Below, in pieces: positions 47,589-57,698 of a DNA stretch of 64,000 nucleotides. The position numbers and the translations under genes were made by a program. The DNA is from an uncultured Clostridia bacterium. Lineage in GTDB: Bacteria > Bacillota > Clostridia > Oscillospirales > Acutalibacteraceae. The notes under the pieces were generated by a model, which was given only the letters and a program-made list of their open reading frames with translations, ran no database searches and had not been told where the DNA came from. Numbering within the stretch: position 1 is the first letter of the stretch; every line of letters begins with the position of its first letter. The stretch lies in NCBI GenBank assembly GCA_947627345.1, contig CANQVS010000003.1:1-64000 (forward strand), read 5' to 3'.

Positions 47589-48827
47589 TTACGCCTTTTT
47601 AATAGTTTTAAGCAAAGAGCCGATTTTCGGGGTTGTTCCGTAGAGCAAAACGCCGACGCGGTAAATTTTTGCGGAAATCACACCTATTCCGATTACAGAA
47701 GCGACAAGAATCGCAATAGAAATCAATATTTCGTAAATCGGTACGGTACTCATTGCAATTCGGGTAAACATCGCCACAGGAGAAGTAAACGGAATATAAG
47801 AGCAGACAATCATCATCATATTGTCTACCGAGCCGTTTGTCATAGAATAAACAACAACGAAGAACGCAATTACGAATACAAGTGTAAGAGGCATTACCGC
47901 AGTATTGATATCCTCAAGCTTTGAAACGGTAGAACCGATAGCTCCGTAAAGGAAAGCGTAAATAAAGAAGCCCAGAATAAAGAATATAACCATATAAACA
48001 AGAAGCTCCAAGGGCATATTAAAGATAGATTCTATAAGCGGATTGCCCGTCCAATACGGTTTATTTATGTTATAGAAAAGATAAGCGGAGCCGAAAACGG
48101 CGACTAATTGAATTAAACCCGCAAGGCACGAAGCTATGATTTTTCCGAACATCATACTTACAGGCTTCGCGCTTGTTATAAGAAGCTCCATAGCTCTTGA
48201 GCTTTTTTCGGTTGCGACATTTGTAGCCACCATTTGGCCGTAAATAATTATAACAAAATACAGAGCAAAAATCATAATATATGTATAGAAAAAATTCTGC
48301 GCCTGATTTTGTCCCAAGGCTTTAGTATCGTGTTCTATAGAGGTGTTAAATACTTTTTCAACATTTTCCATAGGGACTCCGTTTTTCTCCATTTCGTTCA
48401 TACGGTAAATATTTTCCAAAGCTTCATCAGCAATTTGAGTATTTGAGTCGTAGAGAGAAAGGTTATTTACATAATACTCATAGGAGCTTAAACTTTTTAA
48501 AACGAACGCGCATTCCGCTTTTTGAGATATAATCTGATTTTTTATATTAGCAAGATTTTTATCTGAAATCTTTACATCATAATCTGCAAAAGCTTTTGCA
48601 AAGGATTTCTTCAAAACATCCGCGTTTTTTGGACTGTCCGCAACGACAAGAATTACGGGCTTACTCTCACTGCTTTGTGTATCATCGTCTGAAATCATTC
48701 CGAAAACACGAGGCGAAAACATCACAAATGCTATAACCAATACAAGAAATATTGTTATTCCGACAAACGCCTTTTTCTGGAAGCAACTTTTTAATTCAAA
48801 TTTTAATATAGTCGAAAACTGATTCAT
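47589..48827 (-). CDS. ABC transporter permease (NatB-like, ABC-2 family)
   Basis: Large extracytoplasmic loop and C-terminal TMs; start at MNQFSTILKFELKSCFQKKAF. Confidence 0.87.
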   Translation of the reverse strand: MNQFSTILKFELKSCFQKKAFVGITIFLVLVIAFVMFSPRVFGMISDDDTQSSESKPVILVVADSPKNADVLKKSFAKAFADYDVKISDKNLANIKNQIISQKAECAFVLKSLSSYEYYVNNLSLYDSNTQIADEALENIYRMNEMEKNGVPMENVEKVFNTSIEHDTKALGQNQAQNFFYTYIMIFALYFVIIIYGQMVATNVATEKSSRAMELLITSAKPVSMMFGKIIASCLAGLIQLVAVFGSAYLFYNINKPYWTGNPLIESIFNMPLELLVYMVIFFILGFFIYAFLYGAIGSTVSKLEDINTAVMPLTLVFVIAFFVVVYSMTNGSVDNMMMIVCSYIPFTSPVAMFTRIAMSTVPIYEILISIAILVASVIGIGVISAKIYRVGVLLYGTTPKIGSLLKTIKKA

Positions 48828-48846
48828 TCTTATTCCCTCCTCACCT

Positions 48847-49731
48847 TTAATTTTTCGTGTACTCAACGAAAATATCATTTAACGAAGGCTCAAAAACCTT
48901 AATTTCGTCAATATCGTATTTTTCCGTGAGCGTTTTCATCATATTTTTCTTTTCATTTTCGGAGTTAAGATGAATTTTGATTTCCCCTGCCTCAGTCAAT
49001 GAGCAACATTCTCCGAGCTCCTCAACTATTTTGTCGGCATTTTCGGAGCGCACAATAAGCTTATCACGGACATAGTTTCTTTTAATATCGTAAAGCTCGC
49101 CTTGCAAAGCGATTTTACCGTTGTTAAGAATAGCAATTTTGTCACAGAATTCCTCTATGTAATTCATCTGATGACTTGAGAATAATACTATTTTTCCCTT
49201 TTTTATCTGCTCCTTGACAACATCCTTTAATATCATCGCGTTAACCGGGTCAAGACCTGAAAACGGCTCGTCTAAAATAATAATCTGAGGGTCGTGCGCA
49301 ATGGCTGTAATAAGCTGGATTTTTTGCTGATTACCCTTTGAAAGAGTATCAAGCCTCTTATCCCTGTATTCAATCATATTAAGCCTTCTAAGCCAATAAT
49401 CAACGGACTTTACCGCGCTTTTATAGTTCATACCTTTAAGATTCGCAAAATAAACCAACTGGTCAATAATTTTCTTTTTCGGGTAAAGTCCTCTTTCTTC
49501 GGGGAGATAACCGATTTGTATCTTGTTATAATCAATCGGTTTCCCGTCAATTAAAACCTCTCCGCCGTCAGCAGAAAATACTCCCATTATAATTCTTATA
49601 GAAGTTGTTTTTCCCGCTCCGTTTCTTCCCAGCAGTCCAAACGCTTTTCCGCCCTCTGTGCTGAAAGAAATTCCCTTTAAGACTTCCTTTCTCCCGAAGC
49701 TTTTCTGCAAATTATTTAATGTAAGCTCCAT
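48847..49731 (-). CDS. ABC transporter ATP-binding protein (NatA-like)
   Basis: GRNGAGKTTSIRIIMG, LSKGNQQKIQLITAI, IIILDEPFSGLDP. Confidence 0.92.
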   Translation of the reverse strand: MELTLNNLQKSFGRKEVLKGISFSTEGGKAFGLLGRNGAGKTTSIRIIMGVFSADGGEVLIDGKPIDYNKIQIGYLPEERGLYPKKKIIDQLVYFANLKGMNYKSAVKSVDYWLRRLNMIEYRDKRLDTLSKGNQQKIQLITAIAHDPQIIILDEPFSGLDPVNAMILKDVVKEQIKKGKIVLFSSHQMNYIEEFCDKIAILNNGKIALQGELYDIKRNYVRDKLIVRSENADKIVEELGECCSLTEAGEIKIHLNSENEKKNMMKTLTEKYDIDEIKVFEPSLNDIFVEYTKN

Positions 49732-49796
49732 ATAAACCTCCTTTTAAATGCGATTATTCATATTGTTCTATGTTGTGTATTCTATTAAAATAAACA

Positions 49797-49840
49797 TCCC
49801 CCGATGGTAGTTTTTATTTACCATTGGAGGAATTTTTCCG
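49797..49840 (-). terminator. Intergenic hairpin
   Basis: CCCCGATGGTA ... TACCATTGGAGG partial inverted repeat. Confidence 0.4.
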
Positions 49841-49859
49841 TCATTCATTTTTTGTTGTT

Positions 49860-50276
49860 CTACTTTGTCCTCATTATGTATTTTTTAGGGTCTACAAATA
49901 TTTTCATAGGGACTTTTTCCCATACATTATTTTTCTTATATTTAATGGTAAGCTTTGTAAGTCCGTAGCTTTTTCCCGTTATTTTAAATGTGTAACGGTG
50001 AAGCTTAAAATCGTATTTACAATTCACCTTTATGTTTTTATTATTGATTTTATACGTCCAGTCATAGCCGTAGGAGGCTTTTCCCTTTACCTTAAATTCG
50101 TACGCCTTTGCGAATGAATTAAGCTTTTCGGTAGTCTTGGGAAGAGTATATTTTTCTGTTGCCTTGGATTTTTGTTTTTTTACAGCGGACGCAGGCACGG
50201 CGCAAATTGCGGTTACAAACGAGAAAGTTAAAATTAACGCTGATAAAAATGATGCAAATCTTCTTGTTTTTTTCAT
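49860..50276 (-). CDS. Secreted hypothetical protein
   Basis: Signal peptide KKTRRFASFLSALILTFSFVTAICAVPASA; Lys/Tyr-rich mature region. Confidence 0.65.
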   Translation of the reverse strand: MKKTRRFASFLSALILTFSFVTAICAVPASAVKKQKSKATEKYTLPKTTEKLNSFAKAYEFKVKGKASYGYDWTYKINNKNIKVNCKYDFKLHRYTFKITGKSYGLTKLTIKYKKNNVWEKVPMKIFVDPKKYIMRTK

Positions 50277-50420
50277 TTTTTCCTCCTTGAGTTTCGGGTT
50301 TTACTATCCGCTTTGGCTATACTATATCACTCCCATACGAGAATATAATGACAAAAAGTAATTAAATGAATTTTTTTGCAAAATATTTTACTTTTTTAAC
50401 ACACCGAATTTACACTATAA

Positions 50421-50975
50421 TTAAATGCTTTCAGTTTCAAGATTATCCTTAGCGTCAATTACAAAATTTTTCAGAGTTTCAAACTCTCCCCAAAGCTTTT
50501 GATTAGTGTATTTTTTCCACACTTCAAAATCATTATTTAAGAAAAGAGCGCGCATTTGCGAGGCCGAAATATCAATTGACTTCGGAATGTAAAGCAGAGA
50601 AATATCAGCGCCGTTTCCGCTGTCGAACCAATCAACACGCCTTTCTTCCTTTCCCGAAACAAGCAAATCGGGAGTCTTGTGAAAACGTTTAACTACGTTA
50701 TCAATGACGTAATCGCCCCATTTTGAGTTGTTTCCAACGCCTATATCGGGCAGAGGGCAGATTTCAACATTGTTTTTATAAATTTTCTGAATTAATGACT
50801 TTCTCATTTCATAGGAGAACGGATTTTTAAAAGTTCCTTTCTCCTGCGAAGAACCTATAAATATTCCGACTTCATCGCAAAGTTCAACGGCTTTGTTTAT
50901 CATCATTTCGTGACCCTTATGAAATCCCTGAAACCGTCCCACCAATACACCTAATTTGTATGGCTTTTTCCCCAT
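50421..50975 (-). CDS. Nicotinamide-nucleotide adenylyltransferase-like nucleotidyltransferase
   Basis: LGVLVGRFQGFHKGHEMMINKAVE with HxGH; ISASQMRA. Confidence 0.85.
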   Translation of the reverse strand: MGKKPYKLGVLVGRFQGFHKGHEMMINKAVELCDEVGIFIGSSQEKGTFKNPFSYEMRKSLIQKIYKNNVEICPLPDIGVGNNSKWGDYVIDNVVKRFHKTPDLLVSGKEERRVDWFDSGNGADISLLYIPKSIDISASQMRALFLNNDFEVWKKYTNQKLWGEFETLKNFVIDAKDNLETESI

Positions 50976-51881
50976 TTAAAACACCTGCTTTAATAATTTG
51001 TTTATCTTTTCCTTTGTTGCAATTCCAGCCGAAAACGCTGTAGCGTTTGCACAAACTGTCCCTAATTTAAGCGCATATGAATAGCTGTTTTCTTTTTCAA
51101 AGCCTGCGATAAATCCCGCTATCATCGAATCTCCCGAGCCTACCGTATTTATCACCTCACCCTTTAATATGCCCGTTTTATGCGTTTCTCCGTTTTCATC
51201 AACCAGAACCGCGCCATCACAGTCAAGAGAAACAATTACATTTTTTGCGCCTAACTTTTTAAGCTCTTTAGCGCAATTTTCAACTTCCTTTTCCGTTCTT
51301 ATTTCTACGTCAAAAATATTACAAAGCTCCTGACGGTTTGGTTTAACCAGAAACGGTTTATATTTAAGTGAATTTAAAAGCAGTCCTTTTTCGGCGTCAA
51401 CAACGATTTTTATATTTTTATCCTTTACCCTGTCTAAAACTTTCTCATAAGTATTATCGGGCATTGTATTCGGAATACTTCCTGCCAAAACTAAAGTATC
51501 ACCGCTTTTAATACAATCAATTTTTTTTAAAAGTTTTTCAACAGATGCGTCGTCAATATTCGGTCCCTGACCGTTAATCTCCGTTTCATTTTCCTCCACA
51601 ATCTTGACATTTATTCTTGAAATTCCATTATTAAGCTTTATAAAATCGGTTTTTATCCCTATGTTCTCAAGAGCATTTTGGATAGCTTCACCCGTAAATC
51701 CCGCAACAAATCCTAAGGCTGTGCTGTTTACTCCAAGCTCATAAAGTACACGAGATACGTTTATTCCCTTTCCGCCGAAATAATACTCCTCGCCTTTTGC
51801 GCGGTTTACTGTTCCCCGCGAAAACAAGCTTAAAAAAATTGTATAGTCAACAGAGGGATTAAAGGTTACAGTATAAATCAA
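50976..51881 (-). CDS. 1-phosphofructokinase-like PfkB-family sugar kinase
   Basis: MIYTVTFNPSVDYTIFL, GGKGINVSRVL, NTVGSGDSMIAGFIAG. Confidence 0.92.
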   Translation of the reverse strand: MIYTVTFNPSVDYTIFLSLFSRGTVNRAKGEEYYFGGKGINVSRVLYELGVNSTALGFVAGFTGEAIQNALENIGIKTDFIKLNNGISRINVKIVEENETEINGQGPNIDDASVEKLLKKIDCIKSGDTLVLAGSIPNTMPDNTYEKVLDRVKDKNIKIVVDAEKGLLLNSLKYKPFLVKPNRQELCNIFDVEIRTEKEVENCAKELKKLGAKNVIVSLDCDGAVLVDENGETHKTGILKGEVINTVGSGDSMIAGFIAGFEKENSYSYALKLGTVCANATAFSAGIATKEKINKLLKQVF

Positions 51882-52035
51882 TGCTTTTCTCCGCTTCCTC
51901 TTTATATTTCAATTAATATAGTACCACATAATCAGGTTTTATCCAAGTATATAATTAAATAAACATCGCAATTATTCTGTAGACATCTTTAGAAATATGT
52001 ATTATACTAATTACAAAGATATGAGGAGTGGTACT

Positions 52036-53997
52036 ATGCCTGACGTATATTACAAGGAAGCTTTAAAGCTCGCTCAAAAAGAATACCGTCTTTGCGTTTC
52101 TAAGGGTAAATCTCCTTGTCTGCCTGTACTTGATGATTTTCTTTCATCTGAGAAAACATCTGCAGGCATAGATTTGGGACTTGTTCAAATACCTATGGAC
52201 CAGATAGTCGGAACCAAATCCCGCGGACGCGTTAATGCATTTGCTCCGAATTTTATGCCGATTATGGAAGAGAAAACTGAATTTGCACAGAAGTGGAAGC
52301 ATTTATGTCAGGCTCACATTACCGAGGGTATCCGCGACCCGATAAAAGTGTATGAATATATGAATCGCTTTTACGTTGAGGAGGGAAATAAGCGAGTCAG
52401 CGTTCTAAAGTTTTTTGACGCTTATAATATATCAGGCAACGTAATCCGTATTCTTCCCGAAAGAACAGGCGAGGAAGAAGTTGAGCTTTACTATGAGTTT
52501 GTATCTTTTTATAAATACAGCAAAATTAATTTTATAGAGTTCAGTGAACGCGGAAGCTATGCAACACTTCAAAAGGCGCTCGGCAAGGAAGCGGACGAGG
52601 AATGGACTGAGGATGAACGAAAGGAATTTTCCGCTGTTTATTACTACTTTAAGCAGGCGTATATTTCAAACGGCGGTGATAAACTTCAGTCAACCGTCGG
52701 CGACGCGATGCTTGGTTATATTAAGATTTACGGCTACCATGAACTTAAAAATACAGAGACCGCCGATATAAAGAAAAATTTAAGCAGAATGTGGGAAGAT
52801 GTAATTTTAAAAGAGGATGAGGCTCCCATTGAATTAAAGCTTCACCCGTCAGAAGAAAAGAAACCCGGCGTACTTTCAAAGGTTCTGCCCTCTCCCTCCC
52901 CTTCTGTCACAAAGGTGGCGTTTCTCTACGATGGCACTCCCGAAAACTCGGGCTGGGTTCTCGGTCACGAAAAGGGACGGCGCTACATACAGCGTATTTT
53001 TGACGATAAAATTGAAACAAAGGCCTATTCAAATGTTATGGAAAATGACCCGTTTGCTGTCATAGAACAGGCTGTTGAGGACAAAAGCAAAATCATTTTC
53101 ACCACAACTCCGAGGCTTTTACAGGCAAGCCTCAGGTCGGCTGTAGAACATCCCGATATAGTAATTATGAACTGCTCTCTAAACAAATCTCACAGATACA
53201 TACGCACTTATTATACAAGAATGTATGAGGCAAAATTTATTCTCGGAGCAATCGCGGGCTCGATTACCGACAGCGGGAAACTCGGATATGTATGCGACTA
53301 TCCGATATACGGTCAGATTGCGGGAATTAACGCCTTTGCTCTGGGCGCTCAAATGGTCAATCCGCGGGCTAAGGTTTACCTCGAGTGGTCGGCAATAAAG
53401 GGCGCGCAGGAAGCCTCTCAAGCTCTTAAAAGACAGAATATCCATCTTATTTCTTCGCAGGATACGGCAAGATTTCTGTACGATGACAGGAGCAGCTTCG
53501 GGCTTTCCTGTATTCACGGAGATGATATGGAGCTTATTGCGAATCCGATTTGGAATTGGGGAGTATATTATGAAAAAATACTTAGACGCGTATTTGACAA
53601 AACCCTGCAATCCGAATATGAAAACAGCAACAAAGCCCTGAATTATTACTGGGGAATGTCCGCCGGGGTTGTGGACGTAGTTTATTCAAAATCGCTTTCC
53701 TTAGCCTCCAGACGTTTCGCGGACTTGTTAAAAGAAAGCATAATTCACAACGTATGTATCCCGTTTCTCACCCCGATGTACAGCCAAAACGGAGAAAAAA
53801 TCGGCGAGGGTCAAAAGTCCTTAACTCTTGAACAGATTATTAATATGGATTATCTTGTTGAAAACGTAGTCGGCTCTATCCCGAAATATGAAGAACTTAG
53901 CCCTATGGGAAAAGCCACAGTTGATATGGCAGGTATAGAAAAATCACAGAGCGCTCACTCACAAGCCTCCCAACCGAAAGCAGGTGACGAGATATGA
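52036..53997 (+). CDS. Cytoplasmic fusion: ParB-like N-terminal domain plus BMP/PnrA-type periplasmic-binding domain
   Basis: No signal peptide. N-terminal IPMDQIVGTKSRGRVNAFAPNFMPI...FYVEEGNKRVSVLKFFD; C-terminal TKVAFLYDGTPENSGWVLGHEKGRRYIQ...YEAKFILGAIAGSITDSGKLGYV. SD aggagtgg before ATG 52036. Confidence 0.8.
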   Translation: MPDVYYKEALKLAQKEYRLCVSKGKSPCLPVLDDFLSSEKTSAGIDLGLVQIPMDQIVGTKSRGRVNAFAPNFMPIMEEKTEFAQKWKHLCQAHITEGIRDPIKVYEYMNRFYVEEGNKRVSVLKFFDAYNISGNVIRILPERTGEEEVELYYEFVSFYKYSKINFIEFSERGSYATLQKALGKEADEEWTEDERKEFSAVYYYFKQAYISNGGDKLQSTVGDAMLGYIKIYGYHELKNTETADIKKNLSRMWEDVILKEDEAPIELKLHPSEEKKPGVLSKVLPSPSPSVTKVAFLYDGTPENSGWVLGHEKGRRYIQRIFDDKIETKAYSNVMENDPFAVIEQAVEDKSKIIFTTTPRLLQASLRSAVEHPDIVIMNCSLNKSHRYIRTYYTRMYEAKFILGAIAGSITDSGKLGYVCDYPIYGQIAGINAFALGAQMVNPRAKVYLEWSAIKGAQEASQALKRQNIHLISSQDTARFLYDDRSSFGLSCIHGDDMELIANPIWNWGVYYEKILRRVFDKTLQSEYENSNKALNYYWGMSAGVVDVVYSKSLSLASRRFADLLKESIIHNVCIPFLTPMYSQNGEKIGEGQKSLTLEQIINMDYLVENVVGSIPKYEELSPMGKATVDMAGIEKSQSAHSQASQPKAGDEI

Positions 53998-54581
53998 AAA
54001 TTCTCGCTGTCGCCGACATTGAGTCAAAGTTTTTTTATGATTTCTACATACCCGGAAAGCTTGACGGCTTTGACCTTATTATCGCCTGCGGTGATTTAAA
54101 GGCGGAATACCTTGAATTTCTTGTCACTATGGCTGACTGTCCGCTTTTATATATTCACGGCAATCACGACGAAAACCAAAAGGAATTTCCCGAGGGCTGT
54201 ATATGTATTGATGATGAACTCTATGTATATAACGGAGTAAGGATTGTCGGGTTGGGCGGTTCTTACCGATACCGCGAGGGCAAATATATGTACTCGGAAA
54301 AACAGATGAAACGCAGGATAAGAAAACTTCTGCCGTCTATTTTTCGGCACAGGGGCTTTGATATCCTTGTAACTCACGCTCCCGCGAGACATCTGAATGA
54401 TTTTGATACCCTGCCTCACCGCGGTTTTGATTGTTTTAATAAACTTATAGAGCGATATAAACCGAAATTCTTTCTTCACGGACATATCCACAGAAATTAC
54501 GGAACTGCCATTCCGCAAAAAACCGAACACGGCAAAACAACCGTAGTAAATGCTTACAACTACTGCGTGATTGAAATATAA
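53994..54581 (+). CDS. Calcineurin-like metallophosphoesterase
   Basis: KILAVADIES, IIACGDLKAEYLEFL, YIHGNHDE, LVTHAP, FLHGHIHRN; start overlaps the upstream stop. Confidence 0.9.
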   Translation: MKILAVADIESKFFYDFYIPGKLDGFDLIIACGDLKAEYLEFLVTMADCPLLYIHGNHDENQKEFPEGCICIDDELYVYNGVRIVGLGGSYRYREGKYMYSEKQMKRRIRKLLPSIFRHRGFDILVTHAPARHLNDFDTLPHRGFDCFNKLIERYKPKFFLHGHIHRNYGTAIPQKTEHGKTTVVNAYNYCVIEI

Positions 54582-54773
54582 TTAAGTCAAAAACTGATTA
54601 TAGAGTATATTATGTCCCTGTTGCTATTTAAAATTTTAATCGTCCTTTTAAAACAAGGGCGATTTTTATTTGTCGGCTGTATTTTGATTTTTTATCGGTA
54701 ATGTATTATACTATTTATCGTAAAAACAGTTTAAGGCTTATAAAATATACATTTTTATAAGGAGAATAAAAGT

Positions 54774-55895
54774 ATGAAAAAATTTATTTCAATTATTCTT
54801 ATTGCCGTTATATTCGTTATGTGTTTATTCACAAACACAATTCCCGCTATGGCTGCAGATATTCAAACAAATTCAGAAGAACACGCAACGGAAGATGTCT
54901 GCCCGTCTACTGAACCTACAACCGAAACTCCGTTTGAGCAACAACCTTCGACCTCTCAGATTGTTAAAAACGGTTTTTACCTTGAAAACGGTAAAACAAG
55001 ATATTACAAAAACGGCAGATTGCACAAAGGCTTTTTAAAATTAGGCAAGAAAAAATATTACTTTAATTCTTACGGAAATATGGTAACAGGAAGTCAGAAG
55101 ATAAAGGGATCGTATTACTACTTCAATAAAAACGGTATTATGAGGACAGGGTTTATTAAAATAAACTCCAAAAAATATTACTATAGCAAAAAGTCAGGTA
55201 AAAAACTTTTCGGATTCAGAAAGATAGGCAAATACCAATATTATTTAAAAAAGAACAGCGGGGCTGTAAAAACAGGATTTTTATCTAGAAAGATTAAAGG
55301 GGAAAAAGTAAAAACCTATTATGACAAAAAAGGACATTTAAAAAAAGGTACTTTTAAGGTTTCCAATGTAGAGTATAAAAGCAGTAAAAAGATAGGAAAA
55401 ATTTATTCCGTAAGAAATTTAGCAAAAGCTTTGTGTCAAAGGCCTCAATTACCTACAGGATGTGAAATCACCGCGTGGACTATGATGGTTAATTTTGCCG
55501 GTAAAAAAATAAGTAAAATCACCGCCGCAAATATTATGCCGAAAAGCTCTAATCCAAACAAAGGCTTTGTAGGCAGTCCCTATTCTTCCGGTGAAGGCGT
55601 ACTGGTAGTTTATCCTAACGGACTTAAATCAATAACCAAAAAATACTTGAAAAATTATGAGAATATGTCCTATTGCAGTATTGGCAAAATTAAATCAAAA
55701 CTATTAAAAAAGCATTTGGTTTTGGCGTGGGTAACTCAGTTAGATGGATTTTCTTCTCATACAATTACACTTACCGGCTATGACAGGCGGGGATTTTTCT
55801 ATAACGACCCCTGGACCGGCAGAAAACATAAAATAACCTACAGAAGATTTAGGATTCTTTGGTCAGGAAATTCATACAGAGCTATGTCATATTGA
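54774..55895 (+). CDS. Secreted protein with cell-wall-binding repeats and C39-like peptidase domain
   Basis: Signal peptide; repeats NGFYLENGKTRYYKNGRLHKGFL etc.; C-terminal LPTGCEITAWTMMVNFAGK (Cys) and FSSHTITLTGYD (His). Confidence 0.85.
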   Translation: MKKFISIILIAVIFVMCLFTNTIPAMAADIQTNSEEHATEDVCPSTEPTTETPFEQQPSTSQIVKNGFYLENGKTRYYKNGRLHKGFLKLGKKKYYFNSYGNMVTGSQKIKGSYYYFNKNGIMRTGFIKINSKKYYYSKKSGKKLFGFRKIGKYQYYLKKNSGAVKTGFLSRKIKGEKVKTYYDKKGHLKKGTFKVSNVEYKSSKKIGKIYSVRNLAKALCQRPQLPTGCEITAWTMMVNFAGKKISKITAANIMPKSSNPNKGFVGSPYSSGEGVLVVYPNGLKSITKKYLKNYENMSYCSIGKIKSKLLKKHLVLAWVTQLDGFSSHTITLTGYDRRGFFYNDPWTGRKHKITYRRFRILWSGNSYRAMSY

Positions 55896-56062
55896 TTTAT
55901 AATATTGATTTAAAAATTTTAATATTAAAACATTTTTTAGCAACAAATACTTGAAAAAATTGCTACATATAATCTTAGAAAAAACTCACACAATACTATA
56001 GCAACATCAAAGTTGCTTAATTTATAAATTATAAAAAATAAAAAGAAAAGGAGTAGTTTGCT

Positions 56063-56254
56063 ATGTCTAAGAGTAATATCGTAGTACCTGAGGCTAAGGA
56101 AGCTCTCGAGCGCTTCAAGATGGAAGCTGCTAACGAAGTAGGCGTTAACCTCAAGCAGGGATACAACGGCGACATCACTGCTCGTCAGGCAGGTTCTGTC
56201 GGCGGTCAGATGGTTAAAAAGATGATCGAGTCTTATGAAAAAGGCTTAAAATAA
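56063..56254 (+). CDS. Alpha/beta-type small acid-soluble spore protein
   Basis: KEALERFKMEAANEVGVNLKQGYNGDITARQAGSVGGQMVKKMIE. Confidence 0.95.
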   Translation: MSKSNIVVPEAKEALERFKMEAANEVGVNLKQGYNGDITARQAGSVGGQMVKKMIESYEKGLK

Positions 56255-56290
56255 GCATATAATAAGAATATAAAAAAACCTTTAAATTAT

Positions 56291-56327
56291 AAAAAAACCG
56301 AAGGGGAAATTTCCTTTCGGTTTTTTT
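56291..56327 (+). terminator. Rho-independent terminator after the SASP gene
   Basis: AAAAAAACCGAAGGGG aaattt CCTTTCGGTTTTTTT. Confidence 0.85.
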
Positions 56328-56508
56328 ATATCTACATTTTAAAAAATACAGTCACACTAATACAGTCACACTCTTGAGTTTCATACCCCAAATTTTTTAC
56401 CTCTATCTTTTTAGATACAATTCTTATTTAATTATCTCGCTCCTTAGTGTGTAACAGAAAACAAGTTAAAAGCGCACACACTAAGTGCGTACGCTTTAGT
56501 GTAAAAAA

Positions 56509-57036
56509 TTAATCCGCATAGAAAACACGGTTTTCTTTTCTTTTAATCGGGGGTCTTTCCTCATCGGAGTATCCGAGAATACAATGTCCTATTCCCTCGT
56601 AATCGCCCTCAATTCCAAGAGATTTTAAAATTTCTTTTCCCTCTTCGCTTTCAAATTCCTCTTTCGCGCGGTGTATCCAACAGCTTCCGACGCCCAATGT
56701 GTGGGCGGCAAGCATAAGATTTCCCATCACAAGACTTCCATCGTAAACGTGCGTAGGTACAGATTTATCGGCAAGCACAATTAAAACTGCGGGAGCGCCG
56801 TAAAACGGGTCAAATCCCACGTCCCAACCGCCGATTTTCCTGTTCATTTCCATAAGCCTGTCGCGCAGTTTTTTGTCCGTAACCGAAACGATAATTACCG
56901 CCTGGTATCCTCGGCCGTTCGCGGCGTAAAGTCCGGCGTTTATAATTTCTCCAATAATCTCTTTATCGACCATATCGGGCTTATACTTTCTTATACTTCT
57001 TCTTTCAATCATAGATTTAATAACTTCGTTGTTCAT
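56509..57036 (-). CDS. Nitroreductase family protein
   Basis: IERRSIRKYKPDMVDKEIIGEIINAGLYAANGRGYQAVIIVSV; LGVGSCWIHRAKEEF. Confidence 0.92.
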   Translation of the reverse strand: MNNEVIKSMIERRSIRKYKPDMVDKEIIGEIINAGLYAANGRGYQAVIIVSVTDKKLRDRLMEMNRKIGGWDVGFDPFYGAPAVLIVLADKSVPTHVYDGSLVMGNLMLAAHTLGVGSCWIHRAKEEFESEEGKEILKSLGIEGDYEGIGHCILGYSDEERPPIKRKENRVFYAD

Positions 57037-57052
57037 TATATCAATCCTTTCC

Positions 57053-57661
57053 TCAATTAAATTTTACCTCAACTATATCTTTTGGAAAATCGTTTTTTTT
57101 ACTGCATAGCATAATTTTAAACCCTGACAGCATATACTCTTTAAAAAAGTATGTACAATCATTATACTCAAAACTCTCAGGCAACAGACTAAAATCCAAA
57201 GAGGTCGTCTTAAAGTGAAATCCCTCTCCCAAACATTTAATAAAAGCCTCCTTGCGAGTCCAAAGTCCATAAAAATAATCTTGTTTATTTTTTGCTTTTT
57301 TAAGGAATTTAATCTCGTTTTCGTGAAAAACAATCTTCCCCAACCGCTCAAAGTTCGCGGGCTTTTCCCTTTCAATATCACAGCCCACCTCATCGTCACC
57401 AACGGCAAAAATAACATAATCACCGCTATGGGAAAGATTAAAATATTTTCCGTTTTCGCAGTAAGGCTTACCGTAACCTCCGATTTTAACGGGCTTATCT
57501 CCTATAAATTTTTCAATGAGCAGACCTGCGCCCAAAGAACGAAGCTTATCGCTTTTATGTGAAAGCCTTTGTATTTTATCTCGGCGGTACTCGGGTACTC
57601 GACTTAAATTTAATTCTGAAAAAGAAATATTATTTATATTTGTATAAAAAAATTCAGTCAT
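57053..57661 (-). CDS. 4'-phosphopantetheinyl transferase (Sfp-like)
   Basis: FNLSHSGDYVIFAVGDDEVGCDIE; LWTRKEAFIKCLGEG. Confidence 0.92.
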   Translation of the reverse strand: MTEFFYTNINNISFSELNLSRVPEYRRDKIQRLSHKSDKLRSLGAGLLIEKFIGDKPVKIGGYGKPYCENGKYFNLSHSGDYVIFAVGDDEVGCDIEREKPANFERLGKIVFHENEIKFLKKAKNKQDYFYGLWTRKEAFIKCLGEGFHFKTTSLDFSLLPESFEYNDCTYFFKEYMLSGFKIMLCSKKNDFPKDIVEVKFN

Positions 57662-57670
57662 AACAAAACA

Positions 57671-57686
57671 GGGCGGTAAACCGCCC
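57671..57686. terminator. Short GC-rich hairpin
   Basis: GGGCGG taaa CCGCCC. Confidence 0.5.
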
Positions 57687-57698
57687 TCCTATCCTTTA

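Noticed and set aside
55940-56062. SigG-type promoter upstream of the SASP gene
   Set aside because: Expected biologically, but I could not identify convincing -35/-10 SigG elements by eye, so it is not called as a feature.
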